From CAYJFK01 sp964369475 (GTDB lineage: Bacteria > Bacillota > Clostridia > Oscillospirales > Feifaniaceae): a stretch of 17,135 bases of DNA. A model generated the notes under the pieces. The model was given only the letters and a program-made list of their open reading frames with translations. It was not told where the DNA came from and made no database searches. Where the stretch lies: the NCBI GenBank assembly GCA_964369475.1, contig CAYJFK010000055.1, positions 1 through 17,135 on the forward strand, given 5' to 3'. The stretch's first letter is position 1. Each line of letters starts with the position of its first letter. This document shows, piece after piece, positions 7,006 through 14,401 of the stretch. The translations under genes were made by a program, and so were the position numbers.

Positions 7006-7932
7006 TTATCCAAGCCTTGCTATATTTTCCGTTAGCACCTTTACATATCCTTCTCTGTCTGCCGTTAGAGGGATTGTGCAGTTTGGTGTTCTTCCCGAGA
7101 AGCCGTACCAGTCTACAACCGTGCGGCCTCTTGTTTTTGCACCTTTTGTCTCTATAACTACGTTAAAGTCTTTAAAGGTAAATAGATCGGGGCGCAGGTA
7201 GCTTATTATTGCTACTGCATCGTATACAGGCCAGCCGCCCTCGTGGCCGTGACGCTCTGATACTTCCACTCCGTCGAGGCCGATTTTGGAGGCGATGTCG
7301 CCAACCTTACCGCCTGCAAGCGCTCTTAGTTCATCTGCCGATATTGGAGTGTCGTTTGCTATTTCGAGCGGTGCCATTGTTAGCTTTATGCCGCTTTCAA
7401 AGACAATGCGAGCCGCTTCCGGGTCGACCATTATGTTAAACTCGCCCTGATTATTCGGCGTGTTGCCGCCAACTATTGCGCCGCCCATTATGTATATTTC
7501 CTTTAGCAGATCCTTTAAGTCGGGATAGGCAAGCAGTGCCTTTGCTACATTTGTTAGAGGGCCTATCGCCATTAGTGTTATCTCGCCCTTGTACTTCTTT
7601 GCCGCCATGTATATGCCCTCTGCCGCATCTTGAGGCTCGATTTCTTTAACGGGATCGGGTAGCGTTACATTGCCAAGCCCACCTGCGCCGTGCACACCTT
7701 CGGCAGTTTCGAGGGGGAATACCAAGGGTTGTTTTGCTCCTGCGTATAGTGGAATGTCTGTTCTTCCTGTTAGATCTAGTAGGCAGCGTGCATTTTTTAG
7801 TGTTGTGTCAAGTCCGACATTGCCGCCTACGACCGACATGCCGACAGTAGTTACATCGGGCGAGCCGAGCAGGGCAAATATTGCTATTGCATCGTCTATG
7901 CCTGGGTCAGTGTCTAAGAATATATATCTCAC
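7006..7932 (-). CDS. Nucleoside hydrolase, inosine-uridine type, with Tyr at the usual catalytic His
   Basis: This 308-residue cytoplasmic protein should cleave the N-glycosidic bond of nucleosides to give base and ribose. The calcium-binding signature DTDPGIDDA (7-15) supplies D9, D13 and D14; GPLTN gives T127; EFNIMVDPEAA (164-174) is the ribose-binding block; and VYDAVA gives the last calcium ligand D238. The residue before it is Tyr237, where characterised enzymes and the neighbouring paralogue have His, the proposed leaving-group acid. H81 is kept. The start is GTG, overlapping the upstream gene's stop as GTGA, with a consensus AAGGAGGTG seven bases before it, so translation is coupled. 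It is last in the nucleoside block. Substrate range may differ from its neighbour. Confidence 0.9.
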   Translation of the reverse strand: MRYIFLDTDPGIDDAIAIFALLGSPDVTTVGMSVVGGNVGLDTTLKNARCLLDLTGRTDIPLYAGAKQPLVFPLETAEGVHGAGGLGNVTLPDPVKEIEPQDAAEGIYMAAKKYKGEITLMAIGPLTNVAKALLAYPDLKDLLKEIYIMGGAIVGGNTPNNQGEFNIMVDPEAARIVFESGIKLTMAPLEIANDTPISADELRALAGGKVGDIASKIGLDGVEVSERHGHEGGWPVYDAVAIISYLRPDLFTFKDFNVVIETKGAKTRGRTVVDWYGFSGRTPNCTIPLTADREGYVKVLTENIARLG

Positions 7933-8861
7933 ATCGACACCTCCTTGGGGTATTTTTTGAATGCCTCTAAGAGAAGTGCTATAAAGCCCTCTCTGTCTAT
8001 TCCCATTACAGCTTTGTGAGGGTGGGCAATACCCTTACGCATGTTGGGGATTATTGTGCCATCGCAAAATTCCGAGGCACATTCTACATCTAAGGTGCAA
8101 TCGACCGTTTCGAATAGTTGTGGGGCTATCTCGTACGCTATTGCGCAGGGGTCGTGCAGAGGAATGCCGACCGTGCCTGCTTGGTGATATAACTTGAAGA
8201 AATCTACAAGCTCTGCCGCAAGGCGACCGCCGACCGTGTCGGTAGCTCTGAATGTCTCTACATCTTCTTCGGTGAGATATGCCTTGTGGGTCACGTCGAG
8301 CCCGTTCATTATAACGGGCAGTCCGCTACCAAACACAGCACAGGCCGCTTCGGGGTCGACCATGATGTTGAACTCTGCCGCCGCCGACCAGTTGCCGCCT
8401 AAGATTGCTCCACCCATAATTGTAATATGGTCGATTTTTTCCTTTAGGTCGGGGCGAGCAAGCAGTAGTCTGCCGATATTTGTTAGAGGTCCGACCGCCA
8501 CTATCGTGACAGGCTCTGTGCTCTCCTCGAGGATTTTCACTTGGAGGTTGAAGGCCGACATGTCGGACGGTTTTGGAAGCTTTTCAGGGAAGGTCGGGCC
8601 GTCTAGTCCTGTCTCTCCGTGAACGCTCGGTGCCGTCATAAGTGGGCGAAGGAGCGGCGCATCTGCCCCTTTTGCAACGGGAACATCTTTGCCGATGTAG
8701 GCAAGCACCTTGCTTGCATTAACAAATGTCTTGTCGAGCGTTTGGTTGCCCGCTACCGTCGTAAGAGCCTTAATGTCGAGCTCGTCCGATGCCAGTGCAA
8801 GTATAAGCGCTATTGCATCATCGTGACCTGGGTCGCAGTCTATTATTATTGGTCTTGGCAT
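7929..8861 (-). CDS. Nucleoside hydrolase, inosine-uridine type
   Basis: This 310-residue second member of the nucleoside hydrolase family has an intact active site: DCDPGHDDA (8-16, calcium ligands D10, D14, D15), VHGETGLDG with H81, GPLTN (T127), EFNIMVDPEAA (163-173) and PLHDPCA with catalytic H236 and ligand D237. It should split purine and/or pyrimidine ribonucleosides in the cytosol; specificity cannot be read from sequence. ATG has AGGAGG at 8868-8873. Its stop overlaps the GTG of the paralogue downstream. It lies 239 bp beyond the nucleoside ABC permease gene, probably with its own promoter as well as possible read-through. Confidence 0.92.
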   Translation of the reverse strand: MPRPIIIDCDPGHDDAIALILALASDELDIKALTTVAGNQTLDKTFVNASKVLAYIGKDVPVAKGADAPLLRPLMTAPSVHGETGLDGPTFPEKLPKPSDMSAFNLQVKILEESTEPVTIVAVGPLTNIGRLLLARPDLKEKIDHITIMGGAILGGNWSAAAEFNIMVDPEAACAVFGSGLPVIMNGLDVTHKAYLTEEDVETFRATDTVGGRLAAELVDFFKLYHQAGTVGIPLHDPCAIAYEIAPQLFETVDCTLDVECASEFCDGTIIPNMRKGIAHPHKAVMGIDREGFIALLLEAFKKYPKEVSM

Positions 8862-9100
8862 TATTTGCCTCCTTTTGGTTTTTTATGTTGTTGTTCTTTT
8901 GTCTTTGCTTTTGGAATTTTCTTGGTGTTTGACTTGGTGATGCTCGCTTGGCATTTGAGCTTTACTCGGGCAAAAGTAGATAATTTGTTATACTAATTGT
9001 ATTAAAAAGTATAAATTATACGATTTTCGCCTATTTTTCATGTCATTAGACCAAATATTACAATTTGTATAATTCGCCATGCCATAAAGAAATGTCAAAA
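8862..9100 (-). promoter_or_regulatory. Leader and candidate promoter of the hydrolase pair, with palindromes
   Basis: On the minus strand TTTATA (9015-9010), 17 bp, TATAAC (8992-8987) is the best promoter for the hydrolase pair; transcription would start near 8980 and leave a leader of about 118 nt. That leader is A- and C-rich with few U and no obvious hairpin (8880-8945 is T/G-rich on the plus strand). Two palindromes overlap or precede the promoter: GTATAAATTATAC at 9009-9021, which covers the -35, and TACAATTTGTA at 9059-9069. Either could be an operator. No terminator for the upstream permease gene is evident here. Confidence 0.45.
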
Positions 9101-10018
9101 CTACGTGCTCTTTTTCTTGGATTTTTCTCTCCACGCATATGCGGCAAGTCCTATAATTGTTGCAAGATATGGTATGCCTGCCACAAGTTCGTATGCGATG
9201 TTCATTGTTTGAAGTGTGTTTGCAATTGCCATTGTTATGCCGAAGAATATCGAGGAAATCATAGTGCCGACAGGGGTGCCCCTGCCCATTGCCTCTGCGG
9301 CGAGGGCGATAAATCCACGGCCTGCCGTCATGTCTCTGGCAAACCACGAGACATAGCCCATAGACATATGAGCGCCGCCAAGGCCTGCCATTATGCCCGA
9401 CAGCACAAGGGCGATAAACTTCATTTTGTTTACATTAATTCCAACAGAGGAAGCAGCACCTGGGTTTTCGCCGACCGCTCTTATCTTTAGCCCAAGTGGG
9501 GTTTTGTATAGCATGTAGGCAAGGGCGAATACCGCAACAAATGAGACATATGTAAGCAGATTTTGTCCCGACAAAATGTCGCCCAAAATAGGTATGTCCT
9601 TTATTATCGGTATGTCGATCGAGGGCAGTGTGTAGCTCTTTAGGTTGGAGGACATGCCCTTTTGTCCTGTTAGAAGATATAGAACAAATACAGTTCCCGA
9701 AGATCCGACCGTGTTCATGGCGACACCTGCCAAGACGGCATTCGTTTTAAGGCCAAGTATTAGATATGCCATAACAGCGCCGACAATTGCACCTGCAATT
9801 ATGGCGGCAATAAGGCCGAGCCACGGGCCTGATGACTGGTTGCCGAGCGACGAGAATATAACGCCTGTAAGCGCCGCAATTAGCATTGTACCTTCAAGTC
9901 CTATGTTTGTACAACCTGCCTTGTCCGATATAACAGCACCGAGGGCGGCAAGCAGTATGGGGGTTGCTATTCTTAGAATAGAAGCTGCGAATGTTGGGGA
10001 TAGAAAAGCCTCAAGCAT
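9101..10018 (-). CDS. Nucleoside ABC transporter permease (NupQ/YufQ-like)
   Basis: This 305-residue inner-membrane permease has about eight to nine helices and belongs to the branched-chain permease superfamily, in the group paired with BMP lipoproteins (NupQ/YufQ of Bacillus). TNIGLEGTMLIAAL near residues 38-51 is the conserved segment of this group, and the RAVGENPGAASSVGINVNKMK-type region is the cytoplasmic coupling loop that meets the ATPase. I choose ATG at 10018 because AAGGAGGTG lies seven bases upstream, and it overlaps the preceding gene by 8 bp (ATGCTTGA); an in-frame start at 10096 would overlap by 86 bp. With the next two genes it forms the membrane channel and motor of a nucleoside importer. 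Confidence 0.88.
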   Translation of the reverse strand: MLEAFLSPTFAASILRIATPILLAALGAVISDKAGCTNIGLEGTMLIAALTGVIFSSLGNQSSGPWLGLIAAIIAGAIVGAVMAYLILGLKTNAVLAGVAMNTVGSSGTVFVLYLLTGQKGMSSNLKSYTLPSIDIPIIKDIPILGDILSGQNLLTYVSFVAVFALAYMLYKTPLGLKIRAVGENPGAASSVGINVNKMKFIALVLSGIMAGLGGAHMSMGYVSWFARDMTAGRGFIALAAEAMGRGTPVGTMISSIFFGITMAIANTLQTMNIAYELVAGIPYLATIIGLAAYAWREKSKKKST

Positions 10019-11096
10019 CTGCTTGCACCTCCTTTGCCAGTGCGTCTTTAACGACCATTTTATGGTGCATGGAGGATAGGAAACGCTCGGCAACAAGCAA
10101 GATTATAAGCAGTGCCTGTACGACCTCTATTATCTCCATTTGCACGTCTGTCCGCCTCATCATTATATCTCCACCTATTCTTAGGTAGGCTAAAAATATG
10201 GCGGCTATCGGGACATATTTGGGGTTGTTCTTTGCAAATATAGCGACTATTACACCGTCCCAGCCGTAGCCGAGCAGGGCTTGCCATTCAAAGCGAGTGT
10301 ATAGCGAGAGCATTTCGGTTGCGCCACCAAGGCCTGCTATCATGCCGCCTATCATCTGCGAGCCCACAACGGCAAAGCCTGTTGATAGCCCCGAGAATTT
10401 AACAAAGCTCATGTTTTGGCCTGCCGTTCTTATTGTATAGCCCCACCTTGTGTTGTACAGGAACAAATACATGCCGACAACGACCATTATTGCTATTGCA
10501 ACTTCGCCTATCGTAAGGCGGTATAGTGGGTCTACCTTTGTCATCTGTGCCGATTCTTCGAATACATACGACACGGTAAAGCCTGCCGAGGCATCTCGGT
10601 ATATGTTTTTTATAACATAGCTAACAGTGTTAAAGCAGAGGTAGTTTAGCATAAGCGAGGTTACAAGCTCCGATGCGCCCAGTTTATGCTTTAGCACACC
10701 GGGGATCGCCCCTATAAGTGCGCCGACCGCACCGCCCAGCACTACCGCTACGATGGCGTGGAAGGGCTTTGGCAAGGATAGATCTATTGCCACCACTGCG
10801 CCTATCATGCCGCCGACATAGAATATGCCCTCCGAGGCAAGGTTGAACTGCTTTGCCGAGAACATTATTGAAATTGCAACACCTGTGAAAATGAGTGGCA
10901 CTGCAAGCTCTAACACGTTGAACATATAGCGTGTGCGCTCGAGCGGGCCGAGGAACATGCTGTATAGCGCCTCGCCGACATCGTCTGTCGTGAGGGCTAC
11001 TACTATTGCCGTCGCAATTAGGCCGATTACTACGGCCGTTATCATTCGCATTAGCTCAAAGCGTGAATTTACATCGAGCTTTTTCATTTTAGCCAT
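10011..11096 (-). CDS. Nucleoside ABC transporter permease (NupP/YufP-like)
   Basis: This 361-residue polytopic permease is the other half of the transporter channel. SAKQFNLASEGIFYVGGMIGA corresponds to the conserved NxxxEG segment of this permease family, and IRTAGQNMSFVKFSGLS is the ATPase-coupling loop. It is longer than its partner, as NupP is longer than NupQ. I take ATG at 11096, eight bases after AGGAGG; the upstream in-frame GTG at 11105 overlaps the ribosome site and is rejected. The start overlaps the ATPase stop by 8 bp (ATGGCTAA) and its own stop overlaps the next gene by 8 bp, so the three genes look translationally coupled and made in fixed ratio. Confidence 0.88.
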   Translation of the reverse strand: MAKMKKLDVNSRFELMRMITAVVIGLIATAIVVALTTDDVGEALYSMFLGPLERTRYMFNVLELAVPLIFTGVAISIMFSAKQFNLASEGIFYVGGMIGAVVAIDLSLPKPFHAIVAVVLGGAVGALIGAIPGVLKHKLGASELVTSLMLNYLCFNTVSYVIKNIYRDASAGFTVSYVFEESAQMTKVDPLYRLTIGEVAIAIMVVVGMYLFLYNTRWGYTIRTAGQNMSFVKFSGLSTGFAVVGSQMIGGMIAGLGGATEMLSLYTRFEWQALLGYGWDGVIVAIFAKNNPKYVPIAAIFLAYLRIGGDIMMRRTDVQMEIIEVVQALLIILLVAERFLSSMHHKMVVKDALAKEVQADA

Positions 11097-12639
11097 GTAC
11101 CACACCTCCTATCTGCTCTGCCGTTTGACGTTTTACGCCGAGCATGTAAAATCCGAGTTCGTCCTCGGTAAGGTTGTCGACATCGGGGAAATATGCAACT
11201 ATTTCGCCCTCTTGCATTACTATAATGCTGTCGGCAAGCTCGAGCGCTTCGTTTAGGTCGGCCGTTACGAGCATAACTGCCGTGCCGCCGTCTCTTAGCT
11301 CTACAATTTTGCGCCTGATAAATTCTGCCGCACCTACGTCTATTCCACGTGTCGGCTGATCGGCAAGCAGGAGATTTGGCTCTGACGACATCTCCCTTGC
11401 CACAACGACCTTTTGAATATTACCACCCGAAAGCATACCGACCGCTTGCTCTATGCCACTGCACTTTACAAGGTAGTCCTTGGAGAGCGCTTGCATGTCG
11501 CTCTCTATTGTCTTGTTTTTGAAAAAGAGCCTTCCTGTATAGCGTGCATCCTCGGTCTTGTCCGACATCATGTTGTGACGGATAGACATGGAGGAGGCTA
11601 CACCATTTACCATGCGGTCGCTCGGGATGTGTGTCATGCCCTTTTTGCGGCGTGCCTTTATGCTGTCCTTTGTTATGTCGACACCGCCCAGTTTAACGGT
11701 ACCCTCTTGCGATGAGATAATGCCTGCCACAATTTCGACAAGCTCACGCTGGCCGTTGCCCTCGATGCCTGCAATGCCTAAAATTTCGCCACGGCGCACA
11801 TCGAAGGAGACATTTTTTAGTGTCTTTCTACCGTGAGAATTTGTATGCCCTAAGTTTCTTACAGATAGTTCGCACTCGGTCGGTTTAGCGGGCTCTTTGT
11901 CTATCTTTAAAACTACATCTCTGCCGACCATAAGACGAGAAATGTCTGCCTCTGACAGCTCCTCAAGGTCGTATGTGCCAACGCTCTTGCCTGCCCTCAT
12001 TATAGTTACACGGCTGCATATCTCTTTAACTTCGCCGAGCTTGTGCGAGATAAAGAGTATTGTGTGGCCTGCATCTCTAAGATGCTTTAGTTCGACAAAG
12101 AGTTCTGCCGTCTCCTGTGGGGTTAAAACGGCGGTAGGCTCGTCGAGGATTAGTAGCTTTGCCCCTCTGTGGAGCGCCTTTACTATCTCGATCTTTTGCT
12201 TAATGCCGACAGACAGATCTCGCACGGTAGCGGTAGGGTCCATTTGCAAATTGTATTTGTCCGACACTTCCTTTGTTTGGCGCTCCGCCATCTCCTTGTC
12301 GATGGTAAAGAGCTTTTTAGGCTCTATGCCAAGCACGACATTTTCGGCGACCGTCATGGACTCTACCAGCATAAAATGCTGATGAACCATGCCTATGCCG
12401 AGTTTAATGGCCTCTGACGGGTTATGTATAACTACTGCCTCTCCGTTTATCGAAATAGTGCCCGATTCGGGCTGTTCGAGCCCGAAGAGCATCTTCATAA
12501 GTGTAGACTTTCCCGCTCCGTTTTCACCGCATATTGCGTGAATCTCTCCGTGACCTACCGACAGGTTGACACCATCGTTTGCCACTACCCCATTTGGGTA
12601 AATCTTTGTAAGGTTCTCGACCTTTAGTATCTCTGCCAA
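11089..12639 (-). CDS. Nucleoside ABC transporter ATP-binding protein, double NBD (NupO/YufO-like)
   Basis: This 516-residue protein has two fused nucleotide-binding domains, as in RbsA and NupO. The first has Walker A GENGAGKST (38-46), Q-loop VHQHF, signature LSVGIKQKIEIV (142-153), Walker B LLILDEPTA (162-170) and switch His in ISHKL. The second is degenerate at Walker A (GIEGNGQREL, 291-300, no lysine), but has LSGGNIQKVVVAREM (403-417) and ADQPTRGIDVGA; its switch His position reads TADLNE, so it lacks the histidine. This asymmetry is normal for the family. I choose TTG at 12639, seven bases after GGGAGG, since the promoter lies at 12711-12683 and excludes a start at 12711. It is the first gene of the operon. 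Confidence 0.9.
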   Translation of the reverse strand: MAEILKVENLTKIYPNGVVANDGVNLSVGHGEIHAICGENGAGKSTLMKMLFGLEQPESGTISINGEAVVIHNPSEAIKLGIGMVHQHFMLVESMTVAENVVLGIEPKKLFTIDKEMAERQTKEVSDKYNLQMDPTATVRDLSVGIKQKIEIVKALHRGAKLLILDEPTAVLTPQETAELFVELKHLRDAGHTILFISHKLGEVKEICSRVTIMRAGKSVGTYDLEELSEADISRLMVGRDVVLKIDKEPAKPTECELSVRNLGHTNSHGRKTLKNVSFDVRRGEILGIAGIEGNGQRELVEIVAGIISSQEGTVKLGGVDITKDSIKARRKKGMTHIPSDRMVNGVASSMSIRHNMMSDKTEDARYTGRLFFKNKTIESDMQALSKDYLVKCSGIEQAVGMLSGGNIQKVVVAREMSSEPNLLLADQPTRGIDVGAAEFIRRKIVELRDGGTAVMLVTADLNEALELADSIIVMQEGEIVAYFPDVDNLTEDELGFYMLGVKRQTAEQIGGVVHG

Positions 12640-12682
12640 AACGTCACCTCCCATTATTTTTTGGTTAAATGCATACATTACA

Positions 12683-12711
12683 ATTATATCTAATTTTCGC
12701 AAATAAAACAA
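12683..12711 (-). promoter_or_regulatory. Sigma-A promoter of the nucleoside transporter operon
   Basis: On the minus strand TTGTTT (12711-12706), a 17-bp spacer and a perfect TATAAT (12688-12683). Transcription should start near 12676, giving a leader of only about 37 nt to the TTG start. That is too short for a purine riboswitch, so control is more likely by a DNA-binding regulator. Confidence 0.8.
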
Positions 12712-12739
12712 GCCAATTACACAATTCTTACATATTAAT

Positions 12740-12757
12740 ATTTGTATTGGTACAAAT
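12740..12757. promoter_or_regulatory. Perfect palindrome upstream of the transporter promoter, operator candidate
   Basis: ATTTGTA-TTGG-TACAAAT is a perfect 7-bp inverted repeat with a 4-nt centre. It lies 29 bp upstream of the -35 box of the nucleoside transporter operon and before repeat copy B. The placement would suit an activator or the distal site of a repressor. The regulator is unknown. Confidence 0.5.
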
Positions 12758-12782
12758 GTACTATATCGGCAGAACTGTTTTT

Positions 12783-12916
12783 GCTTGGAGAAAAAGTGAT
12801 TTCTCCAAGCTGATTTAACGCCCTCGGGGGGGATTTAACGCCAGTGGGCACCCTAATGGTGCCCACTGGCCGCTCCCCCTCCTTCCGAAGGGGCTTGATT
12901 TTATCTTTTTCTCCAG
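12783..12916 (+). repeat. Interspersed structured repeat, copy B
   Basis: It opens with a GCTTGGAGAAA / TTTCTCCAAGC hairpin (12783-12812). Then come the AACGCCCTCGGGG block, a perfect 12-bp hairpin (12841-12852 with 12858-12869) around CTAAT, the CCGCTCCCCCTCCTTCCG block, and a right end CTTTTTCTCCAG. Its ends are worn compared with copy C. It fills most of the space between the divergent nucleoside-transporter and ilvA promoters, and the ilvA -35 box starts 9 bp after it. Confidence 0.85.
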
Positions 12917-12924
12917 TCTGCTAT

Positions 12925-12953
12925 TTGACTTTTTCTTTTGCAACATATATAAT
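12925..12953 (+). promoter_or_regulatory. Sigma-A promoter of ilvA
   Basis: TTGACT (12925-12930), a 17-bp spacer and a perfect TATAAT (12948-12953). The transcript should start near 12960, leaving a leader of about 33 nt, so no T-box or leader-peptide attenuator can fit. This also rules out the in-frame TTG at 12957 as the start codon. Confidence 0.88.
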
Positions 12954-12992
12954 ATTTTGATACGATACTATACAAAAGGGAGTTTCTTTAAT

Positions 12993-14210
12993 ATGCGTTT
13001 AGAGGATTTTAAGGCGGCACGTGCCGTTATTGCGGGAGTGGCTCATCGCACACAGCTTATCTACTCCCCTGTTTTTTCAAACGAGGTCGGAAATAATGTC
13101 TATATAAAGCCCGAAAACATGCAAGTTACGGGCGCATACAAGATTAGAGGAGCTTTTTACAAGATAAGCACCCTTACAGACCAAGAAAAAAACCGTGGGC
13201 TCGTTACCGCATCTGCCGGAAACCATGCGCAGGGCGTTGCCTATGCCGCAAAGCAGGCAGGTGTTCCAGCTACCGTCGTTATGCCGACCACAACACCACT
13301 CGTTAAGGTTAACAACACAAAGGCATACGGTGCAAATGTTATATTAGAGGGCAACACCTTCGACGATGCCGCCGCAATAGCACAAGGTCTTGCAGACAGC
13401 GAAGGCTACACATATATTCACCCTTTTAACGACCCTGTTATTGCGACAGGTCAGGGCACAATTGCATATGAGATATTCTCTGATCTTCCCGATGTGGATA
13501 TAATTTTAGTTCCTGTTGGCGGAGGTGGTCTGTCGGCAGGAATATCGACCCTTGCAAAGCTATTAAACCCAAATGTTAAGGTATACGGCGTAGAGCCTGT
13601 CGGAGCTGCTTCTATGAAGGCATGTCTTGAGGCAGGCGAAGTTGTATCGCTCGACAAGGTAGACACCATTGCCGACGGTGTTGCCGTTAAGCGCCCCGGA
13701 GAGAAGATCTTCCCATATATTAAGGAAAATCTCGACGGCATTATGCTTATAGACGACAGCGAGCTTGTGGACTCCTTTTTGGACATGATGGAGAGCCACA
13801 AGATGGTGGTGGAAAATGCAGGTCTTCTTACAATAGCGGCTCTAAAACACCTTGAATGCAAGGGTAAAAATGTAGTTTCGGTCTTATCGGGCGGCAATAT
13901 GGACGTTATAACAATGGCTTCACTCGTTCAACACGGACTTGTGCGCAGGGGCAGGGTCTTTACCTTCTCGGTACTACTCCCCGACCGTCCGGGCGAGCTT
14001 CTACGTGTTGCCGAGGTTATAGCTAAAAATAGCGGTAATATTATAAAACTCGAGCACAACCAGTTTGTAAATATAAACAGAAACAGCGCTGTTGAACTCA
14101 AGGTTACACTCGAGGCCTTCGGCATGGAGCACAAGGCAGAGATTTTAGAGTCTCTCGAGGTGCTCGGTTACAAGGTATGCGAGGTCGCTACCAGCACGGT
14201 GTATAGTTAG
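12993..14210 (+). CDS. ilvA: Threonine ammonia-lyase (threonine deaminase) with ACT domain
   Basis: This 405-residue pyridoxal-phosphate enzyme converts L-threonine to 2-oxobutanoate and ammonia, either the first step of isoleucine synthesis or threonine catabolism. The cofactor lysine is K50 in GAYKIRGA; SAGNHAQG (74-81) and the phosphate loop VGGGGL (175-180) are intact, and SGGN (299-302) is present. A single C-terminal ACT domain (about 323-400, beginning TFSVLLPDRPGELL) follows. This is the medium-length form common in clostridia, shorter than the E. coli biosynthetic IlvA. The ACT domain implies allosteric control by an amino acid. ATG follows AAAAGGGAG. No other isoleucine genes are nearby, so a catabolic TdcB-like role cannot be excluded. 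Confidence 0.92.
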   Translation: MRLEDFKAARAVIAGVAHRTQLIYSPVFSNEVGNNVYIKPENMQVTGAYKIRGAFYKISTLTDQEKNRGLVTASAGNHAQGVAYAAKQAGVPATVVMPTTTPLVKVNNTKAYGANVILEGNTFDDAAAIAQGLADSEGYTYIHPFNDPVIATGQGTIAYEIFSDLPDVDIILVPVGGGGLSAGISTLAKLLNPNVKVYGVEPVGAASMKACLEAGEVVSLDKVDTIADGVAVKRPGEKIFPYIKENLDGIMLIDDSELVDSFLDMMESHKMVVENAGLLTIAALKHLECKGKNVVSVLSGGNMDVITMASLVQHGLVRRGRVFTFSVLLPDRPGELLRVAEVIAKNSGNIIKLEHNQFVNINRNSAVELKVTLEAFGMEHKAEILESLEVLGYKVCEVATSTVYS

Positions 14211-14215
14211 AATAT

Positions 14216-14240
14216 AAAAAGAGGGCTTGCGCCCTCTTTT
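14216..14240 (+). terminator. Rho-independent terminator of ilvA (left copy of a duplication)
   Basis: Five A, GAGGGC, loop TTGC, GCCCTC and four T, beginning 6 bp after the ilvA stop. Repeat copy C starts at the next base. The same 25 bases recur at 14402-14426. Confidence 0.9.
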
Positions 14241-14401
14241 CAGCTTGGAGAAAAAGTGTTTTCTCCAAGCTGAGAAATCAGCTAAAGCTGATTTTAACGC
14301 CCTCGGGGCGGGAATTTAACGACGAAGGGCACCCTGATGGTGCCCCCTCGCCGCTCCCCCACCTTCCGAATGGGCTTGATTTTGGGTTTTTCTCCAAGCT
14401 G
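14241..14401 (+). mobile_element. Interspersed structured repeat, copy C (full-length, 161 bp, with TIRs)
   Basis: The ends are 15-bp perfect terminal inverted repeats: CAGCTTGGAGAAAAA at 14241-14255 and its complement at 14387-14401. The left end also forms a 14-bp hairpin with an adjacent copy of the inverted repeat (14241-14254 with 14259-14272, loop AGTG). Inside are CAGCTAAAGCTG (14280-14290 region), the small hairpin CGCCC-TCG-GGGCG, a GGGCACC/GGTGCCC hairpin (14327-14333 with 14339-14345), and the CCGCTCCCCC block. No ORF is present. It lies exactly between two identical 25-bp terminator copies. It looks like a non-autonomous mobile element. Confidence 0.75.

Noticed and set aside
6774..7013. 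Minus-strand open frame across repeat copy A and the N gap
   Set aside because: It runs through unsequenced bases and repeat sequence, has no ribosome site, and the other repeat copies do not keep the frame open.
9065..9490. Open frames antisense to the nucleoside permease, and similar long antisense frames over the hydrolases, ABC genes, ilvA and yeiH
   Set aside because: Cys/His/Ser/Pro-rich shadow translations without ribosome sites or domain features; the opposite strand carries recognisable families.
12640..12682. Purine riboswitch before the nucleoside transporter operon
   Set aside because: The promoter leaves only about 37 nt of leader, far too short for the aptamer, and no aptamer core is seen.
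12957..12992. Upstream TTG as ilvA start
   Set aside because: It is at or before the transcription start set by TATAAT at 12948-12953; ATG at 12993 has a ribosome site.
12960..12992. T-box or leader-peptide attenuator before ilvA
   Set aside because: The leader is about 33 nt and has no T-box sequence or terminator.
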